Source: Candidatus Nanohalarchaeota archaeon (GTDB taxonomy: Archaea; Nanohalarchaeota; Nanosalinia; Nanosalinales; Nanosalinaceae). From it: DNA of 64,000 nucleotides. Of this stretch, positions 52,286 to 61,499 are shown in pieces. Location: NCBI GenBank assembly GCA_022729235.1, contig JALDAJ010000001.1, positions 948,442 through 1,012,441 on the forward strand, written 5' to 3'. The notes beneath the pieces were generated by a model that saw only the letters and a program-made list of their open reading frames with translations, ran no database searches and was not told the origin of the DNA. Within the stretch, counting starts at the first letter, position 1. Each line of letters opens with the position of its first letter. The position numbers were made by a program, and so were the translations under genes.

Positions 52286-52618
52286 ATGACAGATCAAGAA
52301 GACGCCCAGCAGATGATAATGGAGATGCAGCAGAAACAGCAGCAGCTCCAGCAAATCGTAGTTCAGAAAGAAGAAACCGAGGAAGAACTCCAGGAGTCAC
52401 AGAGAGCGCTTGACGAACTTGAAGAGGGAGAAGGTGACGTTTACCGGACAGTAGGTTCGATTTTTGTCCAGAGAGACCGGGAAGAACTCAAGGGAGAACT
52501 GGAAGAGAAAGTTGAAGACCTTGAAGTAAGGAAGAAGAGCCTGGACCGGAAGCAGGAGAAACTCGAGGAACAGATGGAAGAATCGAGACAGAAGTTCTCA
52601 CAGTCAATGGGCGGCTAA
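52286..52618 (+). CDS. pfdB: prefoldin subunit beta
   Basis: A 110-residue beta-class prefoldin: two long helices joined by a beta hairpin (VYRTVGSIFVQRDREE), with Q-rich N-terminal helix MIMEMQQKQQQLQQIVVQK and C-terminal helix ending SMGG. Prefoldin hands unfolded proteins to the thermosome. The ATG follows pcc1 by 8 nt. Confidence 0.95.
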   Translation: MTDQEDAQQMIMEMQQKQQQLQQIVVQKEETEEELQESQRALDELEEGEGDVYRTVGSIFVQRDREELKGELEEKVEDLEVRKKSLDRKQEKLEEQMEESRQKFSQSMGG

Positions 52619-52631
52619 AAGGTGATAAAAA

Positions 52632-52880
52632 ATGTCAAATCTTGAAGCAATAACAGCCAGGATGAGAGATATAGCCTCCCAGAACTCTATGCCATCCAAC
52701 GTTGCAGACATGCTTGAACAGGCAGCGGACAAGCTTGAAGAAGACGATGAAGACCTATCAGTACGGGTGAACACCGCAGCATCTATACTTGACGACATAT
52801 CCAACGACCCTAACATCCGTCAACATACCAGGACAGAGATCTGGAACCTCGCCTCAAAAGTGGAAAGCCTGAGCGAATAA
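52632..52880 (+). CDS. UPF0147 family protein
   Basis: An 82-residue helical protein (MRDIASQNSMPSNVADMLEQ, then SILDDISNDPNIRQHTRTE) matching the archaeal UPF0147 family of unknown function, which frequently sits beside prefoldin beta. It starts 13 nt after pfdB behind AAAGGTGATA. Confidence 0.9.
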   Translation: MSNLEAITARMRDIASQNSMPSNVADMLEQAADKLEEDDEDLSVRVNTAASILDDISNDPNIRQHTRTEIWNLASKVESLSE

Positions 52881-52964
52881 CCCTCTCAGAAACTCCAGAC
52901 CTACGGGACTAAAAAGCTATAAAAAGATACGTAAGGTGCTTATAACTAGGAGGCAAGGAATGCT

Positions 52965-53330
52965 ATGGCTCTAGATTTTCTCAAGAAGTCAGACAATAAA
53001 GAACAAGATATAGTCGAAGACGACTTCGTGGAACTCGATGCACAGATGCACGAAGGCGAAGACGAAATCGTTATACGGGCGGTGACACTCGAAGAGTTCG
53101 CAGATGTCGAAAACGCACAGGACCACCTGAGAGACGACCACATCGTCTGGATCAACATCGCACCACTGAAGAACCACAACATGGCCGACCTGAAAAGAGC
53201 GGTCAAGAGACTGAAGAAGACCGTCAAGAACATCAACGGCGACATGGCAGGAGTCGATGAGAACTGGATAGTTGCCTGCCCCGGCTACGCAACCATCGCG
53301 AGAAGTGATGAAGTAGAAGATACAGCTTAA
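52965..53330 (+). CDS. sepF: SepF-like cell division protein
   Basis: A 121-residue protein. It begins MALDFLKKSDNKEQD, a possible amphipathic membrane-targeting helix, then has the SepF core (EIVIRAVTLEEFADVEN, then VWINIAPLKNHNMADLKRAV, then VACPGYATIARS). In archaea SepF anchors FtsZ to the membrane. A TATA-like gctataaaaaga lies about 50 bp upstream, so it may have its own promoter at the end of the superoperon. No ftsZ is in the window. Confidence 0.88.
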   Translation: MALDFLKKSDNKEQDIVEDDFVELDAQMHEGEDEIVIRAVTLEEFADVENAQDHLRDDHIVWINIAPLKNHNMADLKRAVKRLKKTVKNINGDMAGVDENWIVACPGYATIARSDEVEDTA

Positions 53331-53427
53331 ACCAGTCTGGAATCAGCTTCTCAAACCCGTGCATCCAGATAGGACAACAGGATGAACTGCCATCACCATT
53401 AAATCCTCTTCTACATAATTCTAGTCC

Positions 53428-53766
53428 ATGGAGAAAGGCGACAAGGACTACGTTTACCTGCTCGACACATTGAAGAAAGGGCAGGAAAGGATACAGGAGT
53501 TGCAAACGGAGAACGAGAAGCTGGAAGAAGCAAACGAGAAACTTGTGCAGCTAGTGGAGAAACTTGAAACAATAATCGTCGAGGAACTCGACGACTTTGA
53601 CTGGGAGGACAACCAGTACGACTACCCGCACCAGTGGTCACCAGGAGACATCGTCCACGAGAAAAAACTCAAGCTTAACTCAAACCATGATATCAGCGAT
53701 CTCGACTCACAGATCAGTGAAGCTATAAAATCCCTTAAGAGAGCGCAAAAGTTTAAAAATAAGTAA
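53428..53766 (+). CDS. small coiled-coil protein of unknown function
   Basis: A 112-residue protein with a 35-residue coiled coil (LQTENEKLEEANEKLVQLVE) followed by WEDNQYDYPHQWSPGDIVHE and a basic C-terminal helix. No family is recognised. It follows sepF and precedes a zinc-finger coiled-coil protein on the same strand, so the two may work together. Confidence 0.65.
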   Translation: MEKGDKDYVYLLDTLKKGQERIQELQTENEKLEEANEKLVQLVEKLETIIVEELDDFDWEDNQYDYPHQWSPGDIVHEKKLKLNSNHDISDLDSQISEAIKSLKRAQKFKNK

Positions 53767-53798
53767 AAGACATTTCTCAATATACAGGTGATTAAACT

Positions 53799-54299
53799 AT
53801 TTCTGATGACGTAACATACGAGTGCCCTATCTGCGGCGACGAGTTCGACTCGGAGAAAGGAAGGAACGTCCACGAAGGACAGAAACATCCTAACCAGCGG
53901 GCGAAAGAGCTTAACGCGTTAGTAGATCGTTTCGAGGACGAAGCAGACCGAGCACTCGACATCAAGGAAGAGATGGAGCGACTAAAAGACAAGGTAAGAG
54001 AGCTCAAGGAAGAGAAGGCTAACCTTGAAGAAACAGTGGACGACCTCAGATCCACAAGGAAAGAGCTCAAGCAGAAGATAAGTGGTAAGGAGGAAGAGAT
54101 AAAGGACTTAGAGAACAAGCTTGACGAGATGAAAGATGATAAAGCAGAGGTAGAAACAGAAAAGCACTCACTTGAGAGAAAAGTAGGTAACCTGCAGGAA
54201 GAGAAACAGGGACTTGAAGAATCGCTTTCGCAGACAGAAGACCTACTGCTCAAGTTCAAGCACCAGGTCAGAGAGTTCGACGAAGAACTCGAGGGTTGA
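53799..54299 (+). CDS. zinc-finger coiled-coil protein with probable ATT start
   Basis: The first canonical start is the ATG at 53973, but the frame runs upstream from there to a TAA at 53793 and encodes SDDVTYECPICGDEFDSEKG and HEGQKHPNQRAKE, a clear zinc-finger or zinc-knuckle. The only start-like codon is the ATT at 53799, 7 nt after GGTGA at 53787-53791. With it the protein is 166 residues and begins (M)SDDVTYEC. Residues 55-160 are a continuous coiled coil. No family is recognised. Confidence 0.7.
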   Translation: MSDDVTYECPICGDEFDSEKGRNVHEGQKHPNQRAKELNALVDRFEDEADRALDIKEEMERLKDKVRELKEEKANLEETVDDLRSTRKELKQKISGKEEEIKDLENKLDEMKDDKAEVETEKHSLERKVGNLQEEKQGLEESLSQTEDLLLKFKHQVREFDEELEG

Positions 54300-54359
54300 A
54301 CTTCCCTCACTATTTAATCTTAAATCTGGGGCGAGATTAACTTTCTTCAAGAACATCTG

Positions 54360-54596
54360 TCATATCTCTAGATGCCGTTCAAGCCCGAGTTCATCCTCTA
54401 TCTTCTCTATAGCTTCCTGGAGTTCTTCTATCCAGGACATCACATCACCCGTCCCGAACTCGACGAACCGCTTCACGCAGTCCTTACAGTAAATATCGCC
54501 GTTGAACTCTATAGCATCTTCAGGAAGCCTCTCAGAGTCTTCACCACCAAAATCGATTAAGTCGCCACATTCAACGCATTTCTTCTCGTAGACCAT
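54360..54596 (-). CDS. small zinc-binding protein
   Basis: A 78-residue protein with two CxxC pairs (KKCVECGDLIDF and IYCKDCVKRF) that could form a LIM-like or treble-clef zinc site, followed by an acidic helix (ELQEAIEKIEDELGLERHL). No family is recognised. It lies antisense, convergent with the zinc-finger coiled-coil gene, 61 bp apart. Confidence 0.65.
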   Translation of the reverse strand: MVYEKKCVECGDLIDFGGEDSERLPEDAIEFNGDIYCKDCVKRFVEFGTGDVMSWIEELQEAIEKIEDELGLERHLEI

Positions 54597-54634
54597 GTGT
54601 AGATAGAAGGAAAACAGGGTAAAAAAGGTGTCGA

Positions 54635-54952
54635 TTAATCAGTTGCTGCAGGTTCACGTCCCTCAAGATACCATGCGGTATCGAAGCCGCCATTCAGTCG
54701 TGAAAGCCCGGGCTCACCAATACCCATACAGGTAGCCACATCCGCCTCATCCGCATTTTCCTCTAAAATACTCATATCCCAGACATACGGCTCGACCCGA
54801 TCCTTTTTCTCCGACGAAACCGCTAAATAACCAAAACCATTCCTGTAAGCGACTTCAAAGGACACACCTGTACTATATACCTGATTTTTTCGCTCTATCA
54901 GCTCTGCATCATCCATCCTTTTGCCGTAAACAGTAAAACCTTGTTGTTGCAT
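54635..54952 (-). CDS. small acidic protein of unknown function
   Basis: A 105-residue protein beginning MQQQGFTVYGKRMDDAELIE. It is beta-rich (VSFEVAYRNGFGYLAVSSEK, VEPYVWDMSIL) and ends with an acidic tail. No family is recognised. It is between the small zinc protein and the beta-CASP RNase on the minus strand. Confidence 0.6.
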   Translation of the reverse strand: MQQQGFTVYGKRMDDAELIERKNQVYSTGVSFEVAYRNGFGYLAVSSEKKDRVEPYVWDMSILEENADEADVATCMGIGEPGLSRLNGGFDTAWYLEGREPAATD

Positions 54953-55090
54953 CGAAAACAGCCTCTAAGACACGTAAGTCTTTGGACACCCTATTTATTA
55001 CCTGATATATGCTTTACCACAACAAAAACACAGACTATGTAATACAAACTCCTTACATAGGCGATATAATCCGGTAAATGTATTACAAAT

Positions 55091-56968
55091 CTACCTGACT
55101 CTCGTGACATCCAGGTTCTGCGGTGCCTCGGTATCTATGTGAAGTGCCTTATGGAGCGTTGACGCAAGCTGGAAGCACTTCTTCTCCTCACCGTGGTTAG
55201 TCAGCACCTTGTTAGGCGAGGATCTCAGGTTCTTGCAGTAGTTGATTATCTGCTGGCGGTCGCTGTGCGCCGAGAAACCGCTTACTGTAGAGACATCCAG
55301 GTTTACACTGACCCTATCCCCGTTTAAATTAACCGTTGACCGTCCCTGCTGTATCTTGTTACCGAGCGTCCCTGATGCCTGGTAACCAACAAAAATCATC
55401 GCGTTCTTTTCATCAGGAGCCAGCTCCTGCAGGTAAGATAGGACAGGACCTCCTGTAAGCATACCAGAAGTGGTCAGGATGACGCACGGTCCATCTCCGA
55501 AGACTTCCTGGCGCTCCTCGTAACTACCGACAGGCTTGAGCTGGTCGTGGATAAACGGCGAGTCATCTTCCTTGAATATCTTTTTCTGGACTTTCTTCGA
55601 CAGGAACTCAGGATACGCCGTGTGAAGTGCGTTCGCGTCTTTGATCATACCGTCCAGGTAGACGTTATAGTCGAAATAGTCCCTGTTAATCTCGTCCGCA
55701 AGCATTCCCAGTATCTCCTGTGAACGTCCGACCGCGAAGACAGGTATTATCACTTTTCCGCCCTTGCTCAGGGTCTGCTTGACCTTGGAGAGGAACTTCT
55801 TCTGCGCCTCCTCTCTCGGCTGCTGTTTGTCGTCCCGTCCTCCATACGTAGACTCTGTTATGAGCGTCTCAACACGTTTGAAATTGGTGTCCGCGGGTCT
55901 GAGCATCTCCGACTGGTCGTAGTTGTAGTCGCCCGTATAGAGGATGTTGTGAAGCCCTTCTCCTACGTGCAGGTGGCACAGAGACGAGCCCAGTATGTGT
56001 CCCGAGTTCTTCAAAGTCAATCTTATATCAGGCGTGATATCAGTTACCTCTCCGAAATCCGGGGTTATCGTCCTCTTGACCGCCTTCTTGATAGCATTTG
56101 AATCATAAGGCGCATCCGCCTGCTCCGAGTGGGCGATGCCTATGTAGTCTAGCGTAAGCATAATCATCAGATCACGCGTAGGCTTAGTACAGTAAAGAGG
56201 TCCATCGTAACCCATCTTGTACAGGTACGGTATCATTCCGCAGTGGTCCATGTGTGCGTGAGAGAGCACCACTGCATCAAGATCCTGTAAATCAAGCTCC
56301 GGGGCGTTGAGGTACGGGTAGTTATCAGTCGTGCCCGGTTCCGCGCTCGGGTTTATACCTGCATCCATGAGAACATTCGACTCCTCGGTCTGGACCAGGA
56401 CACATGAGCGCCCGACCTGCCGGAAACCTCCTAGAGAGGATATACGTACCCATTCATCTCCCGCAGATTTATCCAGTCTTATGTGTTGACCTACCTCGTG
56501 TAGGAAATCCTTTCTGAACTCAGGGTCTTCCACTGTTAACTCGCGCGCCCTGTCAACGATTTTCGAGTCGATAGCCGGCACGCGCTCCACCTGAGGAGAC
56601 CATAGCGTCTTCTCCCTTATCTCCTGAAGTCCAGACCCCTTGTCTCCTATAACCTTCCCAGGTCTTTCAGCCCTCACAATCATCTTCCCGAGTGATGGCT
56701 GGAATATAACGTTCTCAACTCCTGCCTCATCACTCACCGTATCGTAAAGCTTCTCTTCCGCCCTCTCCGGGTCCATAAAAAGCTTTCCAGAGGGACGTAC
56801 TTCGACCCTTTTCTTTAGCTTGGATACAATCTTTTTTACAGTATCAGAATTATCCAGGAAAAAATCCTTTGACGAGGTATAGATAACGATATCCGATGCC
56901 TCAAACCTGAGACTCTCTATCTCCGCATTCGGCGGCAAAAATTCTTTTACATCTTCAAGTTCTTCCAT
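55091..56968 (-). CDS. beta-CASP ribonuclease aCPSF1
   Basis: A 625-residue KH-MBL-beta-CASP nuclease that trims and cleaves RNA and, in several archaea, ends transcription. Two KH-like domains (about 1-150, with GKVIGDKGSGLQEIRE) precede the metallo-beta-lactamase core: VVLSHAHMDHCGMIPYL holds the HxHxDH zinc motif, then GHILGSSLCHL and LYTGDYNYD. The beta-CASP domain carries TESTYGGRD, VGRSQEIL and VSGFSAHSDRQQ, with the late LTNHGEEKKC. It is next to psmB and shares the minus strand with it. Confidence 0.96.
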   Translation of the reverse strand: MEELEDVKEFLPPNAEIESLRFEASDIVIYTSSKDFFLDNSDTVKKIVSKLKKRVEVRPSGKLFMDPERAEEKLYDTVSDEAGVENVIFQPSLGKMIVRAERPGKVIGDKGSGLQEIREKTLWSPQVERVPAIDSKIVDRARELTVEDPEFRKDFLHEVGQHIRLDKSAGDEWVRISSLGGFRQVGRSCVLVQTEESNVLMDAGINPSAEPGTTDNYPYLNAPELDLQDLDAVVLSHAHMDHCGMIPYLYKMGYDGPLYCTKPTRDLMIMLTLDYIGIAHSEQADAPYDSNAIKKAVKRTITPDFGEVTDITPDIRLTLKNSGHILGSSLCHLHVGEGLHNILYTGDYNYDQSEMLRPADTNFKRVETLITESTYGGRDDKQQPREEAQKKFLSKVKQTLSKGGKVIIPVFAVGRSQEILGMLADEINRDYFDYNVYLDGMIKDANALHTAYPEFLSKKVQKKIFKEDDSPFIHDQLKPVGSYEERQEVFGDGPCVILTTSGMLTGGPVLSYLQELAPDEKNAMIFVGYQASGTLGNKIQQGRSTVNLNGDRVSVNLDVSTVSGFSAHSDRQQIINYCKNLRSSPNKVLTNHGEEKKCFQLASTLHKALHIDTEAPQNLDVTRVR

Positions 56969-57009
56969 ATTATCAAATCCTAAAAGTATATTTTTCGTTC
57001 TAGAACCAG

Positions 57010-57660
57010 CTACTCCAGGCGCTTCTCGACTTCATGCTCCTCAAGTATCTCGAACCCGTCCTCGGTGATCTCCGCAACCATGATACCATCGCCAGAAGCA
57101 GTATCGCGCTCCATCGCAGACTGGACTGTTCTCACAGCTAGATCTCTGCCCTCCTCATGTTCCAGTCCGTCCTCCCAGGCATCCTCAAGCACTCCGTATG
57201 CGACCTGACTACCCGAACCTGTAGCAGTAAATTTCTCATGCTTCATTAGACCGCCGGCAGGGTCAAGATCATAAAGGATTCCTGAACCATCGGTTTCGAT
57301 ACCGCCCATAACGAACTGGTTGAAGAACGGCATCATCTTGTGATTGTGAAGTATATTAGCAAGTAGAGTACCTGCACCTTTGATAGAAAGCTCCTTGGTC
57401 TCAAGCCTGTGTAGCTTGAGCTGTGAGCGCATAACTCTTACAATCCTCTGCGCATCACCTACACTTCCTGCTATAGTAAAACCAATCCTGTCATCCAGCT
57501 TGTAAATCTTCTTGGCATACTTTGATGCAGTCAGACGCCCCATTGACGCTCTTCTGTCCGCTGCAAGTATCACTCCTCTGTCCGTCACTAGACCTACTGT
57601 TGTAGTACCAGTTTGAAACTCATCTACGTCTTTATTCTTCACTTCACGTTTCTGCTGCAT
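57010..57660 (-). CDS. psmB: proteasome subunit beta
   Basis: Catalytic subunit of the 20S proteasome. The start at 57660 gives a short propeptide (MQQKREVKNKDVDEFQTG) cleaved before the catalytic Thr in TTTVGLV. ILAADRRASMGRL and GSGSQVAYGVLE are conserved; total 216 residues. A longer frame from 57699 adds 13 hydrophobic residues not expected in the propeptide. It lies away from psmA, as is usual. Confidence 0.95.
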   Translation of the reverse strand: MQQKREVKNKDVDEFQTGTTTVGLVTDRGVILAADRRASMGRLTASKYAKKIYKLDDRIGFTIAGSVGDAQRIVRVMRSQLKLHRLETKELSIKGAGTLLANILHNHKMMPFFNQFVMGGIETDGSGILYDLDPAGGLMKHEKFTATGSGSQVAYGVLEDAWEDGLEHEEGRDLAVRTVQSAMERDTASGDGIMVAEITEDGFEILEEHEVEKRLE

Positions 57661-57716
57661 AGTATGACACCTGAGAAACCGTAACAGGTAATTAACCAAA
57701 CATTCACCTCCCAGAT

Positions 57717-59009
57717 TTAAATAGGTGTCCCGGACCTGTCATCAAATTTCCTGGTTCTGCCCCGTACCTTCCTGACCAGCCCGCTTTCATCGATATTAAC
57801 AACCTCTCCACCTCTCACAACGACCTCACCGTCAACTAAGGTATCCGAAACCTTGCCTGGGAACGAGTAAATCAGGTTCGAGATAAGCCCTCTCTTGCCG
57901 TAGACAGGATTCATCGAGAGTTCATCAAAATCGACTGTTACCAAATCCGCCTTCTTCCCGATTTGTACGGAGCCGATTTCGTCCTCCAGTCCCAGAGCCT
58001 TTGCTCCGTTAACAGTAAGCATGTCAAGCACATCCTGCTCCGTCAACCTGCGCGGATCGTTTCTCTTGTGCAGGAGAGCCGCAATTTTAGCTTCCTCGAA
58101 CAGGTTAAGATTGTTGTTTGAAGCAGCACCGTCCGTCCCGATAGCCACGTTGACACCGCGTTCCACCAACTCCGGCACGTCAGCGATTCCCGAGCCAAGC
58201 TTCAGGTTGGCAACCGGGTTATGTATGACCGAACCACCCTCCCTCGAAAGTATCTCGACATCCTCGTCGGTCAACCAGACACCGTGAGCTGCTATAAAGT
58301 CCTCATCAACCAGTCCCATGCTGTCCATGTACTGCACCGGCGTCAACCCTGTCTCCTCGATACAGTCCTCATTCTCCCTCTCTGTCTCCGAGACATGGAC
58401 GTGGTAGGGACAGTCAAATATCCTAGAATAGTCTTTCAGTTCCCGCAACGTCCCCTCCGAGGTCGTGTAGACGGCATGCGGTGCGATCGCAGGTTCTATA
58501 GTGCCGTGGTCCTGGTATTCTTTCACGAACTCCAGCGCCTCATCGATACGTTCCCGCCCGTTTCCATCCATGTCCAGGACCCCGCGCGCCAGTAACGCCC
58601 TGATACCAGTTTCGTCGACCGCGTCAGCCACCCTGTCCATGTAACCGTACATGTCGTTGAACGTCGTCGTACCCGTTTTCAGCATCTCCGTGATACCTAG
58701 CAATGCGCCGTAGTAGGCATCCTCACCATCCATCTCTTCCTCCGCAGGAAATATCTCTTCCTCCAGCCAGTTCTCCAGCAGTTTGTTATCGGAGATACCG
58801 CGGAAAAGCGCCATCGAGACATGGGTGTGCGCGTTCACCAGGCCCGGCATCACAACCTTCCGTGAGCAGTCAATAACATCGTGCCCTCGCGCATCAAGAC
58901 CTCTGCCGATACCCGCTATCTCGTCACCTTCAACCAGGATGTCAACGTTCTCCAGCACCTGCCTGTCCGCGTTCTGCGTCACCAAGTACCGGATATTTTT
59001 GAGTATCAC
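57717..59009 (-). CDS. TRZ/ATZ-family amidohydrolase, 5'-deoxyadenosine/SAH deaminase-like
   Basis: A 430-residue metal-dependent deaminase. PGLVNAHTHVSMALFRG holds the HxH metal motif, GTTTFNDMYGYMD is typical of the MtaD/DadD group, HVSETERENEDC has the third His and IGTDGAASNNNLNLFEE the Asp. Such enzymes deaminate S-adenosylhomocysteine, methylthioadenosine or 5'-deoxyadenosine, which matters in an organism with a SAM synthetase and several methyltransferases. The exact substrate is not readable from the sequence. It follows proS on the minus strand across a 118-bp gap with a stem-loop. Confidence 0.9.
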   Translation of the reverse strand: MILKNIRYLVTQNADRQVLENVDILVEGDEIAGIGRGLDARGHDVIDCSRKVVMPGLVNAHTHVSMALFRGISDNKLLENWLEEEIFPAEEEMDGEDAYYGALLGITEMLKTGTTTFNDMYGYMDRVADAVDETGIRALLARGVLDMDGNGRERIDEALEFVKEYQDHGTIEPAIAPHAVYTTSEGTLRELKDYSRIFDCPYHVHVSETERENEDCIEETGLTPVQYMDSMGLVDEDFIAAHGVWLTDEDVEILSREGGSVIHNPVANLKLGSGIADVPELVERGVNVAIGTDGAASNNNLNLFEEAKIAALLHKRNDPRRLTEQDVLDMLTVNGAKALGLEDEIGSVQIGKKADLVTVDFDELSMNPVYGKRGLISNLIYSFPGKVSDTLVDGEVVVRGGEVVNIDESGLVRKVRGRTRKFDDRSGTPI

Positions 59010-59116
59010 AGGGACTAATTATCGGAAAAAATACTAATTAGTGAAGAAAGAGAGAGGTAAAGAAGCGTTTCGCTAATAGTTTTTCGCGTGACCGGCTCCC
59101 TGCGGTGGCGGTCAAA

Positions 59117-59140
59117 GAAGAATTACGTTAGTAATTCTTC
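59117..59140. terminator. 10-bp hairpin spanning the proS stop codon
   Basis: GAAGAATTAC-GTTA-GTAATTCTTC is a perfect 10-bp stem with a 4-nt loop that includes the proS stop (59128-59130). Its place suggests transcription termination or a translation-end control. A short segment downstream (59070-59090) happens to encode GHAKNY then a stop, echoing the proS end FAKNY; I see no larger duplication. Confidence 0.4.
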
Positions 59141-60591
59141 GCGAAGTACGCCCATCTTTTCGCATCTTCTCCACAGACCGCGCATTCGCCGTCGATGTGC
59201 TCGTCTTCTTCCTGGAGCGTGGCGGGCTTGGAGTCTTCCTGGAACGGTAGGACGACGATCTCCGCCGCTACCTGATCCTTGATTTCTTCCTCACATGACT
59301 CTTTACCGCACCACCGGGTTTTGACGTATCCGCGGTTCTTGCCGATGGTTCCGAGGATTTCCTGCTTGCTTTCTGCTTCCCTGATGTTCTCATGGAGATA
59401 GTCTTCGAGTTCGTTGTACATCGATTCCTGTATCTCATCCATAAGCTCCGCGACCCGTTCATCCAGCTCATCGAACGGTATCTCCTCCTGTTCGCCTGTA
59501 TCCCTTCTTACCGCGGTAACGGTCTCGTCTTCCATCTCGTTAGGACCGACCTCCAGTCTCAGCGGGACGCCTTTCAGCTCCCACTCGTTGAACTTGTAGC
59601 CTGGTGTGCGGTGGTCGCGGTCGTCGAGCTCCGTTCTCTGGTTGATCTCGAACTCCGCGTCCTCCGCGTAACCGACGACTTCATCCTGGTTGTCCTCCTG
59701 GTAGATAGGTACTACCACTACCTGTACAGGTGCGATGCTTGGAGGCAGTCTCAGCCCGTCGTTGTCACCGTGCGCCATTATGAGCGCGCCTATGAGACGT
59801 GTGGATATGCCCCATGAAGTGGTGTAGCAGGTTTGCTCTTCCGCGTCCGCGTCCTCGTAGGTTATGTCGAACGCTTCGGCGAAGTGCTGCCCAAGGTTGT
59901 GTGATGTACCGGACTGGATAGATTTTCCATCAGGCATCAGGGTCTCTATAGTAGTCGTAAATTTGGCGCCCGGAAACTTGTCGTGCTCCGGCTTGTATCC
60001 GAGAAGAGATGGTATTCCCAGGTGGTCCTCGACTACTTCACGGTACTGTTCGAGACGTTTCATGGTCTCTTCCGATGCGTTTTCGTCGTTCTTATGGGCT
60101 GTATGCCCTTCCTGCCAGAGGAACTCCCGTGTTCTCAGGAACGGCCGTGTATCGGATACTTCCCATCTCACGATGTTCGCCCACTGGTTTATCCTGAAGG
60201 GCAGATCCCGGTGTGAGCGGATCCATTTACCCATGTAGTCGGATATGATAGACTCCGATGTAGGTCTCAGTGCTATGCGTTCCTCAGTATCTTTTTCTTC
60301 CTCTTCCTCAATCCAGGCGACTTCAAGTCCGAATCCTTCAACTATCTCCTCTTCCTTATCGAGTAGAGACTCCGGAATGAACATAGGGAAGTAGACAGGT
60401 TCTACCTCGCCCTCTATCTTCTCGTCGAAAGTATCTCTTATTGACTCCCAGAGCTTCATGCCGTACGGCTTGATGACCATGCACCCCTTTACAGGTGCGT
60501 AGTCCGCCAAATCAGCTTTCTGCACGACCTGCGTGTACCATTCCGAAGGGTTCTTCTGCTTGTCCGCTGTTATACCTAGTTCCTGTGACAT
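59128..60591 (-). CDS. proS: prolyl-tRNA synthetase, archaeal/eukaryotic type
   Basis: Charges tRNA-Pro. The class II core shows MVIKPYGMKLWESIRDTF, LRPTSESIISDYMGKWI (motif 2 region), WEVSDTRPFLRTREFLWQEG and the class II motif 3 in GISTRLIGALIMAHGDNDGL. The anticodon domain (about 280-385) is followed by a C-terminal zinc domain with GKESCEE and CAVCGED, ending FAKNY, the Tyr terminus of archaeal-type ProRS. The length of 487 residues is normal. Confidence 0.96.
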   Translation of the reverse strand: MSQELGITADKQKNPSEWYTQVVQKADLADYAPVKGCMVIKPYGMKLWESIRDTFDEKIEGEVEPVYFPMFIPESLLDKEEEIVEGFGLEVAWIEEEEEKDTEERIALRPTSESIISDYMGKWIRSHRDLPFRINQWANIVRWEVSDTRPFLRTREFLWQEGHTAHKNDENASEETMKRLEQYREVVEDHLGIPSLLGYKPEHDKFPGAKFTTTIETLMPDGKSIQSGTSHNLGQHFAEAFDITYEDADAEEQTCYTTSWGISTRLIGALIMAHGDNDGLRLPPSIAPVQVVVVPIYQEDNQDEVVGYAEDAEFEINQRTELDDRDHRTPGYKFNEWELKGVPLRLEVGPNEMEDETVTAVRRDTGEQEEIPFDELDERVAELMDEIQESMYNELEDYLHENIREAESKQEILGTIGKNRGYVKTRWCGKESCEEEIKDQVAAEIVVLPFQEDSKPATLQEEDEHIDGECAVCGEDAKRWAYFAKNY

Positions 60592-60715
60592 CTTTTGTTA
60601 ACCTCTATAGTGGTGAAAGACCCGAGAATTTATTTCAAGGTTTTGAAAGCTTTCCCTGGAAGCGGCTGAACAAAGTGAACGCCGTCTATGGTATGCAGAA
60701 AAAAATCTTATGTAC

Positions 60716-61411
60716 CTATCCGTTCAACAATCTTTCAACCAGTCCCGGCGACCTTTCTTCCCTATCAAGTCGTCTTCTTGTCCGGACTCCTGCCTTTCCA
60801 ACCTGCTCTCCTGTATCCCGGGCAGATCTCCCGCCTTCGAATCTCCCGTATTCAGCGTAGTAACTGGTTTCATCCTCCTCTCCCTCACCACCTTCAACTT
60901 CTTCCTCTAGGCGGTCAATACGTTCTGCGATTCTCTCCAGACCTTGTTCAATATTTTGCATCCTGTCTGTACTCTCTTCAAGTCGTTCCCCGATATCCCG
61001 GGTTGCCTCCTGTTCCCGTCCGGGTTCCCGGTAATCGGTATCGTCCCAGGCGCTGTTTCTCTGTCCTCGCGTCCCGGGACCGATCTCTCCTGTTCCACCA
61101 CCTCTCTTTACCGGGTCGCCGATAACCTCGGAACCGGGCCTGTCTTTCATACCGTCTGCAAGGCTCTGGTAAAAACTGTGGATTTCTCTTTTACTACCGA
61201 TACCGCTCTCTGAAAATACCGTGTTTGCGAGAGCAGATGCTTCGGTATAGTCAATACCGTCGATACTCATCTCTCCTTCGTAACCCTCGATTTCAAAACC
61301 TATTACTACCTCGTAACCTCTCTCCATATCGCCGTTGGCACGGATATACTCTGCGTTGCGGGTTATATCGCGCATCGCATCATCAGTTACGTCCTCGAAA
61401 ATATCATCCAC
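60716..61411 (-). CDS. unknown protein, paralog of the 61500 gene
   Basis: A 231-residue acidic protein. Its first about 95 residues (DDAMRDITRNAEYIRANGDM, then YEVVIGFEIEGYEGEMS and HSFYQSLADGM) align with the N-terminal domain of the 61500 gene product (IDDVIRNISPHARSVSVKGD, then YELVINFGSVEEGEYRGDF and FYDSLRM). The rest is an Arg/Gly/Glu-rich linker and a coiled coil (RMQNIEQGLERIAERIDRLE). No family is recognised. Upstream it carries the same 36-bp block as its paralog. Confidence 0.65.
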   Translation of the reverse strand: MDDIFEDVTDDAMRDITRNAEYIRANGDMERGYEVVIGFEIEGYEGEMSIDGIDYTEASALANTVFSESGIGSKREIHSFYQSLADGMKDRPGSEVIGDPVKRGGGTGEIGPGTRGQRNSAWDDTDYREPGREQEATRDIGERLEESTDRMQNIEQGLERIAERIDRLEEEVEGGEGEEDETSYYAEYGRFEGGRSARDTGEQVGKAGVRTRRRLDREERSPGLVERLLNG

Positions 61412-61436
61412 CTTCAGTGGACAACGAACGCTCGCT

Positions 61437-61472
61437 AATTAACTGTATTCAACCCAGGACAACGGATTCAAA
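61437..61472. repeat. paralog promoter block, copy 1
   Basis: On the minus strand TTTGAATCCGTT and CAGTTAATT flank a diverged centre; the same layout recurs at 62698-62732. The block ends 26 bp before the ATG at 61411, so it is probably a duplicated promoter or regulator site kept with the genes. Confidence 0.5.
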
Positions 61473-61499
61473 GGAGGACATGTAACGGCGTGCCTCCTA

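Noticed and set aside
59070-59127. Second copy of the proS 3' end (GHAKNY then stop)
   Set aside because: Only about five residues match and a stop lies just upstream, so it is probably chance.
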